From NCBI RefSeq assembly GCF_900100385.1, contig NZ_FNFC01000006.1, positions 124,001-188,000 on the forward strand: 64,000 nt of DNA, read 5' to 3'. How positions within the stretch are numbered: position 1 is the stretch's first letter; each line of letters opens with the position of its first letter. Positions 54,694 through 64,000 of the stretch are shown piece by piece. The notes beneath the pieces are model-generated. The model made no database searches, was not told where the DNA came from, and saw only the letters and a program-made list of their open reading frames with translations. The position numbers and the translations under genes are program-made. The stretch comes from Halovenus aranensis (GTDB lineage Archaea; Halobacteriota; Halobacteria; Halobacteriales; Haloarculaceae).

Positions 54694-56001
54694 ATGTTCG
54701 GAACGAGCGGTATCCGTGGCCTGGTCGGTACGGAGGTGACGGCCTCGCTCGCGCTTGCCGTTGGCCGTGCGCTTGGCGTCGACACCGAGCGAGTCGTCGT
54801 GGGACGAGACCCCAGAGAGAGCGGCAAAGCCCTCGTCGATGCGCTCGCCGCAGGCCTGTGCGAGTCGGGTGTCGACGTGGTCGATTTGGGCGTCGCGGCG
54901 ACGCCGACAATCGGGCGAGCGGTCGCCTGGGAGGGAGCCGACGCCGGTGTCGCGGTGACGGCCTCTCACAACCCGCCACAGGACAACGGCATCAAGCTGT
55001 GGCAGCCGTCGGGCCAGGCCTTCGGCGCAGACCTCCGGCAGACGATTACGGAGCGCATCGAGGGCGACAAGGCGGCACTCACACGCTGGGACGAGTTCGG
55101 CACGCGGACCAGACGAGACCACACAGAAACCCACCGCGACCGACTTGTCGAGGCCGTTCGTATTGAGGACCCCCTCTCAGTTGTTGTCGACGTAGGCAAC
55201 GGCGCTGGTGGCGTCACGGTCGACGCGCTGGACGCGCTCGGCTGTGAGGTGACGACATTGAACGCACAGCCTGACGGTGCGTTCCCGGGTCGACCGAGCG
55301 AACCGACCGAAGAGAACTGCGAGTCGCTGGTAACTCTCGTGACACACAGCGACGCGGACCTGGGAATCGCACACGACGGCGATGCTGACCGGATGCGTGC
55401 CGTCACAGAAACCGGCGAGTTCGTTGGCGGTGACGTGTTGCTCGCGATTCTGGCCCGTGACGCGGCCACACCCGGCGATTCGGTCGCTGTCCCTGTCGAT
55501 ACGAGTCTCGCCGTCGCGGACCACCTCCGTGACGCCGATATAGAAACCACGCGAACACCGGTCGGGGACGTCTACGTCGCGGAGAAAGCCAGCGAGGAGT
55601 CAGTCGGATTCGGGGGTGAGCCCAGCGGGGCGTGGATATGGCCGGAGGCGACGCTGTGTCCCGACGGCCCACTCGCCGCGTGTAAACTCGCGGCGCTTTC
55701 AGCCGAGCGAGCGCTCTCGGCGCGTGTAGACGGGGTCGAGGCGTATCCGATTCGTCGGGACTCGACAGAGGTGACTGACAAAGAACGTGTGATGGCAGAC
55801 GTCAGAGAGCACGTTATCGCGTCCTTCGAGAACGTCTCGACGATGGACGGCGTTCGGGTCGACCTCGACGGCGGTTGGTTCCTGTTACGAGCAAGTGGCA
55901 CACAGCCGCTCGTTCGCCTCACGGCACAGGCGCGCGAGCGCGACCGCGCCGACGATATTTTCGAGCAGGCTCAGCGCATTCTCTCGTCGACGCTCGATTA
56001 G
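54694..56001 (+). CDS. glmM: Phosphohexomutase (phosphoglucosamine mutase-like)
   Basis: The 435-residue alpha-D-phosphohexomutase starts MFGTSGIRGLVGTEVTASL. The active-site serine loop is VAVTASHNPPQDNGIKLW near residues 86-103. The metal loop reads AHDGDADRMRAVTE near 227-240, the sugar-binding loop GGEPSGAWIWPE near 306-317, and the phosphate loop LLRASGTQPLVRLTAQ near 397-412. Family length fits. GlmM versus phosphomannomutase cannot be told with certainty. It starts 9 bp after salactin and is likely co-transcribed. Confidence 0.87.
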   Translation: MFGTSGIRGLVGTEVTASLALAVGRALGVDTERVVVGRDPRESGKALVDALAAGLCESGVDVVDLGVAATPTIGRAVAWEGADAGVAVTASHNPPQDNGIKLWQPSGQAFGADLRQTITERIEGDKAALTRWDEFGTRTRRDHTETHRDRLVEAVRIEDPLSVVVDVGNGAGGVTVDALDALGCEVTTLNAQPDGAFPGRPSEPTEENCESLVTLVTHSDADLGIAHDGDADRMRAVTETGEFVGGDVLLAILARDAATPGDSVAVPVDTSLAVADHLRDADIETTRTPVGDVYVAEKASEESVGFGGEPSGAWIWPEATLCPDGPLAACKLAALSAERALSARVDGVEAYPIRRDSTEVTDKERVMADVREHVIASFENVSTMDGVRVDLDGGWFLLRASGTQPLVRLTAQARERDRADDIFEQAQRILSSTLD

Positions 56002-56037
56002 TCGGTATTTGCCCGGGCCAAGAAAACAGAACGAAAC

Positions 56038-56196
56038 TTATCCTCGTCGTGTCGAGCGTGCCTGTCTCACATCTGCGCCGTCACGTATCTTGTCTTCACA
56101 CTGGGGGCAGACTCTGGGCTCGTCGACGCCGTTTGGTGTGAATACGCGTGCATAGTCCGCCGTTACGAAGGCACCGCAGTTCTGGCATTCCGGCAT
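56038..56196 (-). CDS. Small zinc-finger protein
   Basis: The ATG at 56196 gives 52 residues: MPECQNCGAFVTADYARVFT, then VCPQCEDKIRDG. Two CxxC pairs form a treble-clef or zinc-ribbon site. The tail is basic (VRQARSTRRG), suggesting nucleic-acid contact. A start 27 nt upstream is also in frame. Such short zinc proteins are common in haloarchaea. Confidence 0.68.
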   Translation of the reverse strand: MPECQNCGAFVTADYARVFTPNGVDEPRVCPQCEDKIRDGADVRQARSTRRG

Positions 56197-56282
56197 ACGT
56201 ATACCCTTACGAAACTCAGCCATCTTAACTATTGGTGGTATGGTACTGGTACACGCCCGAAAACACGTGGCGCTGGGAGGTG

Positions 56283-56867
56283 TTACGGCGGGAAGTCTGC
56301 GACGGCATCGCCCTGTTCGTCCAATTCGATGACACGCTCGAACATCGTCCGATACTCGTCGAGAATGGGCTCATCGTGGACGCCGCGTGCGAGATGGAAG
56401 AGTCCGACAGCGTCGTGACTCTCCAGTAACCCCAACAGAGCGTGGACGGCTTCGAGTGTCTGCTCTTCGCCCGCATAATAAATCATCTCGGTTATCGAGT
56501 CGACGCTCACGCGTCGTTTTCCTTCGGTGGTTTCGAGGAAGCGCTCGGTCTCTTCGACGATGCTGTCGAGGTCTTCCGGGGTCGAGATATACCGGATGTG
56601 TTCGTTCTGTCGTCGCGTGTAGCCTCGGTCTGCCGACAGGGTGTCGAGAATCGTCGCCTTCGACTCGTCAATCTCGTAGTGTTCGAGTTTCTGCTCGACC
56701 TCTCGGGCGGTCGTCCGCGTGGAGACGACGAGTAACCCGTCCGTGTCCGTCTTCAGAAAGTCCGTATCGATACGGTCTGTCTCGCCCGTACTCGGGTGGA
56801 CGAGCAAGATACTACTTCCTGCTGGAATCGACTCAGGCGTGTCCGCTATCTCCAGTGCATACTCCAT
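56283..56867 (-). CDS. RecA-fold-like signalling protein lacking a P-loop
   Basis: This 194-residue protein has alternating strands and helices: GSSILLVHPSTGETDRIDTDFL near residues 17-38, GLLVVSTRTTAREVEQKLEHYE, the Thr/Asp-rich KATILDTLSADRGYTR and HIRYISTPEDLDSIVEETERF. A SITEMIYYAGEEQTLEAVHALLG core follows. This resembles the KaiC/RecA-derived DUF-type proteins seen beside haloarchaeal taxis genes, but no Walker A is visible. An ATPase function is therefore unlikely. It may be a regulatory module. Function unknown. Confidence 0.6.
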   Translation of the reverse strand: MEYALEIADTPESIPAGSSILLVHPSTGETDRIDTDFLKTDTDGLLVVSTRTTAREVEQKLEHYEIDESKATILDTLSADRGYTRRQNEHIRYISTPEDLDSIVEETERFLETTEGKRRVSVDSITEMIYYAGEEQTLEAVHALLGLLESHDAVGLFHLARGVHDEPILDEYRTMFERVIELDEQGDAVADFPP

Positions 56868-56916
56868 GTCGTGAACAACTGGATGGAACGGTCTTAAGTA
56901 TTTGTGAGTGACAGCG

Positions 56917-59043
56917 CTACGCCAGCGAGCGGACCTCGTCTGCGAGCGCCTCGAACCGGAGCAACTGGCACAACTCTGTCGTTTCGACGACGGTAATCGG
57001 CTCGTCTGTGAGCGCAGATTCCGCTTCGGGGGTCACCGTCGCCGTGGTTACTATCGTCGCGGCATCGGCCCCGTTGCTCGCCTCGAGCGCGTCTTTACAG
57101 GTGGCTAGTTCTTCTGTGTCGACGTGTCCGTCGGGGTCGTGTAGCGTCCAGATGCCCAGTCGCTCCTCTTCGGGCTGGTCACGCATTGCCAGAACGTCGA
57201 ACGCTGACCGAGACTGTACTGACAGCGACATCGTCGTCCACCCCTGTGACTCCCAGAGGTCGTCGACGACTGCGTCGAACTGGTCGTCTGTCAGCGAGAC
57301 TAACTGGTCTGTAAGCGTCCCCGACTGGTCGTCTGTGTGGCTGTTGGGTCGCTCTGTCGACTCACTGTCGTCTGCCGCTTCGGTCGCCTCCGGAGATGGG
57401 CTGTCACCGTCTTCGGCAGGCGCCGATTGCATCTGCTCTAGCATCGACGGCTCTTTGCCAGTCTGCTGGTCGGTCGGTGCATCGGTCCGCTCGGAATGCG
57501 TTTGGCCCGAGTCTGCCGGTGGATGCTCCCGAGCGGTCTCCTCCTGGCGGTCCGGGGTGGTGACTCCGTCTGTCTGGTTCTCGGCAACACCCTCAGACTG
57601 CTGTGGCTGTCTGGAGGCTACGGTGTCCTCTGTCGCTGGCTGTGTCTCGTTGGTATCTGTCACCAGTCCGTCGTCTGGGTCGACGTGAAAGCCCGTTATT
57701 TCGACGGTCTGTGACGCCGACGACCGGACTGGTTCGTCCGGTGTCCCCTCCGACAAGCGGGTCTCGACCAGTTCCTGTTTCGATTGAATCTCGTCGAGCT
57801 TGACAGGGCGGACCTCACTTGCAATCTCTTCTGCCTCCTCGAACTGCTCGCGTGCGCGCTCGTAGACGCGGTCGGCCTGCTCTTCGTGTCCGGTGCGGGC
57901 CAGACGGTCGGCCGCGTGAATCCACTGTTGGCCAGCGCGAATGTGGGTTCCAATCGCCTCGTCGGCAATCTCGACGGTCTCCTCCCGGATATCCTCTCTA
58001 TCGTGGACGAACGCCCTGGTCTCTTTCGCCCAGTCGAGACTGAGCAGTTCGCGGTACCCATCCAGTGCACGCACCCACCAGACGGCGGCTTCCTCTGGGT
58101 CCTCTCGCGCGATTGCGCGGCGTCTGTCCGTGTCAGCGTCGACGAGCGGGCCGACACGAAGCAGTTCTCGCTCCTTGACAGCACCCCGAAGCCGCCGTTC
58201 GAGCGCGTCCTGTGTCGGTTCCAGGCCGTCAGTCGAGAGCGCCCGTTCGTAGCTGTCGATTGCTCGCTCGTAGCCCGTTGCCGCAGCTTCGTATTCTCGC
58301 TGCTCCCAGGCAGTCTGTGCGCGGTTGTGGGCGCGTGCGCCTTCTGCTGCAGTCAGTTTCCGTTCGAGCGTCACCAGCCGCCGCGAGAGCGACGCGGCTC
58401 GGCGGTACACCTTGTCGGCCGCCGCTGGTCCGACTTCGGCTATCCTGTCGCGCGCCCGTCCGATTTTGCCCTCAGCGTCACCTAACTCGTCGCGTGCCCT
58501 GTCGATGGCTGACTCCGACAGCGCGTCCTCCGCGCTCGACACCTGCATCTCTGCCTCGTCGAGGAGGCGCTGGGCGTGTGTCCATAGCTGTGCGAGTTCG
58601 TCTGCTGCTTCTGCGAACGGTTCGGTGTCGTCCGTACACTGGAACAGCCAGCACTCGTCGGCGATAGTGTGGATCTTGAGCTCACTCGTCCGGAAATCCT
58701 CGAACTCGGACTTCACTTCGACGATTCGGTCGAGCGGAATTTCGACTCTGTGGTCGCCAGCAGCCTGTCCGACGACGAAAAGTACCCGCAGGTCAGTGAG
58801 CAACGCGAGCGCCTGGTGGTCGTCGCCCGGTTCGATGCAGTCCGTCCCTGCCGGGCGTTCGATTTCCAGACCAGCCTTGGTGTTTCTGGCGGCGTAGACA
58901 GGCGACTCCTGGTCCTCGAGATAGGTCTCCAGTGGCGCCGTCGATAGCATCGTCCCACCGCCGAGCAGGCCGCCAGTCAGCGCTGTACTTGTCAGTATCT
59001 CGGGCCGTTCCTCGAACTCGGTAAGGTCGATAACTTTCCCCAT
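56917..59043 (-). CDS. Multidomain protein: PH-like, TPR-like and degenerate Mrr-like domains
   Basis: The 708-residue product starts at the ATG at 59043. Residues about 30-135 look like a PH-like/GRAM-type beta domain (ALALLTDLRVLFVVGQAAGDH, VEIPLDRIVEVKSEFED). A long helical segment (about 140-430) has TPR-like repeats (AATGYERAIDSYERALSTD, ADRVYERAREQFEEAEEI). An acidic Thr/Ser/Gln linker spans about 440-575. The last ~110 residues match a type IV restriction-like endonuclease fold (FDAVVDDLWESQGWTTMSL, SRSAFDVLAMR, ATIVTTATVTPEAESAL), but the usual catalytic Q-x-K is missing. A non-nucleolytic role is likely. Confidence 0.7.
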   Translation of the reverse strand: MGKVIDLTEFEERPEILTSTALTGGLLGGGTMLSTAPLETYLEDQESPVYAARNTKAGLEIERPAGTDCIEPGDDHQALALLTDLRVLFVVGQAAGDHRVEIPLDRIVEVKSEFEDFRTSELKIHTIADECWLFQCTDDTEPFAEAADELAQLWTHAQRLLDEAEMQVSSAEDALSESAIDRARDELGDAEGKIGRARDRIAEVGPAAADKVYRRAASLSRRLVTLERKLTAAEGARAHNRAQTAWEQREYEAAATGYERAIDSYERALSTDGLEPTQDALERRLRGAVKERELLRVGPLVDADTDRRRAIAREDPEEAAVWWVRALDGYRELLSLDWAKETRAFVHDREDIREETVEIADEAIGTHIRAGQQWIHAADRLARTGHEEQADRVYERAREQFEEAEEIASEVRPVKLDEIQSKQELVETRLSEGTPDEPVRSSASQTVEITGFHVDPDDGLVTDTNETQPATEDTVASRQPQQSEGVAENQTDGVTTPDRQEETAREHPPADSGQTHSERTDAPTDQQTGKEPSMLEQMQSAPAEDGDSPSPEATEAADDSESTERPNSHTDDQSGTLTDQLVSLTDDQFDAVVDDLWESQGWTTMSLSVQSRSAFDVLAMRDQPEEERLGIWTLHDPDGHVDTEELATCKDALEASNGADAATIVTTATVTPEAESALTDEPITVVETTELCQLLRFEALADEVRSLA

Positions 59044-59144
59044 TCCCCTTCTTCCCAATTACGTTGCCAGGCCCAGACACTAAAAGTTCGGCACGAGAGA
59101 GCCAGACGGTAACCTATTTTGCCGCCCTGGCACAACTACCGTGT

Positions 59145-59345
59145 ATGACTGATACTGTGACGCCACAGCGAGAGTTGAAGGGTAAAGGCGGAATGGGAGT
59201 ATTCGGCTGGCTGATTTTCGCAGGCATGGCTATCGTCCTCGCTCCGCTGCTTCCGATATACGCTCTCCTCAAACTATACGAATTTCTCGCTGAGGACGAC
59301 TCTGACGACGGCAACCCAGAGACGCCCGAGCAGTCGCCAAGATAG
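59145..59345 (+). CDS. Small membrane protein
   Basis: The product has 66 residues from the ATG at 59145. A short basic Gly-rich start (KGKGGMGVFG) leads into one hydrophobic helix (WLIFAGMAIVLAPLLPIYALLKLYEF) and an acidic tail. A TATA-like acctatttt lies about 28 nt upstream. It is divergent from the multidomain protein. Function unknown. Confidence 0.65.
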   Translation: MTDTVTPQRELKGKGGMGVFGWLIFAGMAIVLAPLLPIYALLKLYEFLAEDDSDDGNPETPEQSPR

Positions 59346-59468
59346 CTGACACCGTCCCCTCGTTTTTGTACTAGCACGAACGCAGACACGCCGTGTCCAT
59401 CCGTTGTGAGACCACGCCAGATGCGTGTCTGAAAAACGAGACGTTCGGCCACCGAGGGGTGTCGATGC

Positions 59469-59954
59469 ATGGGTGAACGCGCAGTCGCCCGTATCACAGG
59501 CCCCGACGTGTCGTACTGGTATCGCTCCCGGTGGGGGGCCCGTGATGCGGTTCTCGATGCCGTCTTCGCTGCGGACAGTCCGGCCAAGCGACTGGCTACC
59601 GTCGACTGGCGTCCAGTGACCGCCACCAGAGGACGACAACCCGACGCACAGACAACCGAAATCGTCTATCACATCGGCCGTGACGGTGTCGCTATCTTCG
59701 TCCCTCTCTGGTTCGGCACGGGCCTGTTCGAGCCTCCGAGTGGGTCGACAGATGGTGTGTTGGTTCCAGCTACGTCGTTGAGCGAGGTACGGCGTATCCG
59801 CCGGCACCATCGACAGCTGAAAGAACAGGTGGTCGATGCAGTAGCTGCGGGATTTACTCCCGAGAGCGCACGCCGACTCTCACGGCGTATCGCTGTACTC
59901 GTCGAGACAGTCGCCGTCCAGTTCCGCCGTGCGGCAAGCTTTTATATAGGATGA
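59469..59954 (+). CDS. Protein of unknown function
   Basis: The 161-residue protein has a basic C-terminus (VRRIRRHHRQLKEQVVDAVAAG, then ESARRLSRRIAVLVETVAVQFRR). The N-terminal half has aromatic residues (VSYWYRSRWGARDAVLDAVF) and a hydrophobic GVAIFVPLWFGTGLFEPP. No motif was recognised. It follows a gap of 123 bp after the small membrane protein. The 144 bp that follow to the nucS start hold a possible hairpin with GTGTCA and TGACAC arms (about 59990-60015). Confidence 0.5.
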   Translation: MGERAVARITGPDVSYWYRSRWGARDAVLDAVFAADSPAKRLATVDWRPVTATRGRQPDAQTTEIVYHIGRDGVAIFVPLWFGTGLFEPPSGSTDGVLVPATSLSEVRRIRRHHRQLKEQVVDAVAAGFTPESARRLSRRIAVLVETVAVQFRRAASFYIG

Positions 59955-60066
59955 CGGAACCACAGCCGGCATGCGCTGAGAGTTGCCGCGGCGTGTCAGC
60001 CTGCGTGTGACACACCACGTCGCGGTGCCGTCGTGTCACCTGTTCGCCACTGTTCGGACAACAGCG

Positions 60067-60075
60067 TACTTTAGT
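60067..60075 (+). promoter_or_regulatory. TATA-like element of nucS
   Basis: tactttagt lies about 28 nt before the GTG at 60099, giving a leaderless transcript. Confidence 0.35.
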
Positions 60076-60098
60076 AGGGTCGTAGGATAGAATGCCGT

Positions 60099-60827
60099 GT
60101 GAGCGCGAGGGAGACACTCACCGCGACGCTGCCGAGCCACGGGCGCGCCCAAGAAGTCGTCGAGGCGGGACTCGACGAGGGGTTGCTGGTCACCGTTTTC
60201 GGGCGGTGCCGAGTCGAGTACGAGGGACGGGCATCCAGTACCCTCGAAGCCGGTGACAGGTTGGTCGTTCTCAAGCCCGACGGAACGGTCCTTGTCCACA
60301 CCGAAGAGGGCCAGCAGCCGGTCAACTGGCAGCCGCCCGGCTGTACGCAGGACGCAGTAGTCGACGACGGGCTTGTGATACACAGCCACCGCGAGAGCCC
60401 CGACGAAGAACTCACCGTCGAGTTCGATTCCGTCAGGCACGTCGTCGCCTACAACGTGACCGACGAGCAGGACCTCTCACTCCAAGGCACAGAGTCCGAC
60501 ATGCGCGAGCGTATTCTCTCGGACCCATCGCTGGTCGAAGACGGATTCGAGCCGCGCGCGACCGAGCGCGAGACGTCCGCAGGAGCCGTCGACATATACG
60601 GTGTCGATGACACCGGCGACGCGGTCGTTGTCGAACTCAAGCGTCGCCGTGTTGGCCCCGATGCAGTGAGTCAACTCAACCGGTACGTCGACGCGTTGAA
60701 ACGCGACCTGCACGCCGAGATGCACGTTCGGGGTATTCTCGTCGCGCCGTCGCTCACGGATAGCGCACACCATCTCCTCGACAGACACGGTCTGGACTTC
60801 GTCTCACTGTCGCCTGCTCCCCAGTAG
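60099..60827 (+). CDS. nucS: Mismatch/branched-DNA endonuclease NucS (EndoMS)
   Basis: The 242-residue product begins at a GTG. The N-terminal half is the dimerisation/DNA-binding domain: VVEAGLDEGLLVTVFGRCRVEY, and GDRLVVLKPDGTVLVHTEEGQQPVNWQPPG. The C-terminal nuclease is RecB-like, with AVDIYGVDDTGDAVVVELKRRRVGPDA (catalytic D and ExK, in separate strands) and AVSQLNRYVDALK. NucS cleaves both strands at mismatches or flap structures with PCNA help; pcn is also in this window. It converges with the next gene, their stops separated by 0 bp. Confidence 0.93.
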   Translation: MSARETLTATLPSHGRAQEVVEAGLDEGLLVTVFGRCRVEYEGRASSTLEAGDRLVVLKPDGTVLVHTEEGQQPVNWQPPGCTQDAVVDDGLVIHSHRESPDEELTVEFDSVRHVVAYNVTDEQDLSLQGTESDMRERILSDPSLVEDGFEPRATERETSAGAVDIYGVDDTGDAVVVELKRRRVGPDAVSQLNRYVDALKRDLHAEMHVRGILVAPSLTDSAHHLLDRHGLDFVSLSPAPQ

Positions 60828-61499
60828 CTACGCCGTTTGTCCCACTTCCTCGACACGTGTTGCGACGACGACGATTGCTTCAGCTATCGTCTCCAGTTCC
60901 TCAGCTGCCAGTGCGGTGAACGGGACCTCGTACGTCACAGCGTCGCCGGTCACAGTACAGGTCCCGGGCGTCTCGATAGAGAGCAGCGCAGACTCTACTT
61001 CGGTTGTGAGAATCTGGTCGACGTTCCCGCTGGTGCCCCGGACGACGAAGTTGTCGTCGAGTGTCTCGTTGCTGGTGGGAACCCCCCGGCTGGTCTGCTC
61101 GCCTGCGGAACGCTCGAACTCGACGGTAAACGACGCATCGACGCCGTTGACGCTCGTCTCGAACTCGGTGTGTGTCTGAGAGAGTACTCCCTGGACGGCC
61201 GTCGAGACGGTCACGGAACGTCCCTCGACGATATTCTCCAAGTCGGCGGTGTGGGGACCAATCTGGCGCGTGAACGAGGACGCTTCGACCATGTTGTTCC
61301 ACTGAGAGCGCTCCCGGAGCCCCAACGCCCCGAGTCCGACAAACCAGACGACAGAGAGGACTAGGGCCACCACGAGCGGGGAAAGCGGAAGGCCGACTCC
61401 GGCACCGAGTGCCACCGTCAGGCCGATTGCCACGAAGATACCAAGCGACCAGGCTATCTGGAGTCGTTGCGTGCCGGTGTACTGTCGTCGCTCGGCCAT
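60828..61499 (-). CDS. Membrane protein of unknown function
   Basis: From the ATG at 61499 the product has 223 residues. Two hydrophobic helices (LQIAWSLGIFVAIGLTVALGAGV and PLVVALVLSVVWFVGLGALGL) form an N-terminal hairpin. A mostly beta-stranded cytosolic domain follows (HTADLENIVEGRSVTVSTAV, DASFTVEFERSAGEQ). No motif was recognised. It separates nucS from mutS. Confidence 0.6.
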   Translation of the reverse strand: MAERRQYTGTQRLQIAWSLGIFVAIGLTVALGAGVGLPLSPLVVALVLSVVWFVGLGALGLRERSQWNNMVEASSFTRQIGPHTADLENIVEGRSVTVSTAVQGVLSQTHTEFETSVNGVDASFTVEFERSAGEQTSRGVPTSNETLDDNFVVRGTSGNVDQILTTEVESALLSIETPGTCTVTGDAVTYEVPFTALAAEELETIAEAIVVVATRVEEVGQTA

Positions 61500-61552
61500 C
61501 GTGGTGTACATTTCGCTGTAACATCAAAAACCCAGGGACACCCGCCGCGAGA

Positions 61553-64000
<2,448 letters not shown>

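Noticed and set aside
59985-60025. Possible structured RNA between the unknown gene and nucS
   Set aside because: Only short arms (GTGTCA/TGACAC and outer CCGCG/CGCGG) with imperfect spacing; not enough to call an RNA gene.

Overview
The window is GC-rich DNA from a haloarchaeon (class Halobacteria). The evidence is acidic proteomes rich in Asp/Glu codons, a PCNA/PriL/Hjc replication set, a HalX response regulator, a salactin-type actin, a Bat-type HTH regulator, a PGF-CTERM-like sorting tail, Tat lipoproteins and many leaderless genes with a TATA element about 27 nt before the start codon. It resembles the Haloarculaceae in gene content, but the genus cannot be fixed from sequence alone. No rRNA, tRNA or CRISPR array was recognised.

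Layout. 1-6.3 kb: information processing (Hjc, PriL, PCNA) with RidA, glutamate dehydrogenase and small membrane proteins. 6.3-11.1 kb: hydrolase, HalX regulator, a type IV pilin, small unknowns and an aldehyde dehydrogenase. 11.2-14.4 kb: a compact AT-richer island with a tyrosine recombinase, its coupled partner gene and a Tat lipoprotein, bounded by a 14-bp direct repeat; it looks like a minimal integrative element. 14.5-18.8 kb: a CPBP-type membrane protein with decayed catalytic motifs, an acyl-CoA ligase and the globin-coupled transducer HemAT.

19.1-29.6 kb is the most notable region: a tightly packed same-strand [NiFe] hydrogenase cluster. It has a Tat-exported small subunit, a large subunit, a cytochrome b, an endopeptidase, a 58-residue C2H2-like protein, then hypC-hypD-hypE-hypA-hypB-hypF. 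This is a complete catalytic and maturation set in one run, preceded by a TATA element and a perfect inverted repeat in the leader. Chemotaxis transducers (HemAT and a PilJ-type Htr) flank it on both sides.

32.6-39.1 kb: nitrogen assimilation, with an ammonium channel fused to a P-II domain followed by a large glutamate synthase; glutamate dehydrogenase lies elsewhere in the window. 39.2-48.1 kb: ABC transporter, RND exporter, MBL hydrolase, M48 protease, PQQ-propeller lipoprotein and small membrane proteins. 48.1-56 kb: SRP54, Trm56, a PAS/GAF/Bat regulator, cupin, salactin and a phosphohexomutase. 56-64 kb: zinc-ribbon and unknown proteins, a PH/TPR/Mrr-like protein, NucS and, cut by the right edge, MutS.

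Functionally the hydrogenase should oxidise H2 on the outer face of the membrane and feed electrons through cytochrome b to the quinone pool. The start codons given were chosen from family length, promoter spacing and N-terminal motifs.
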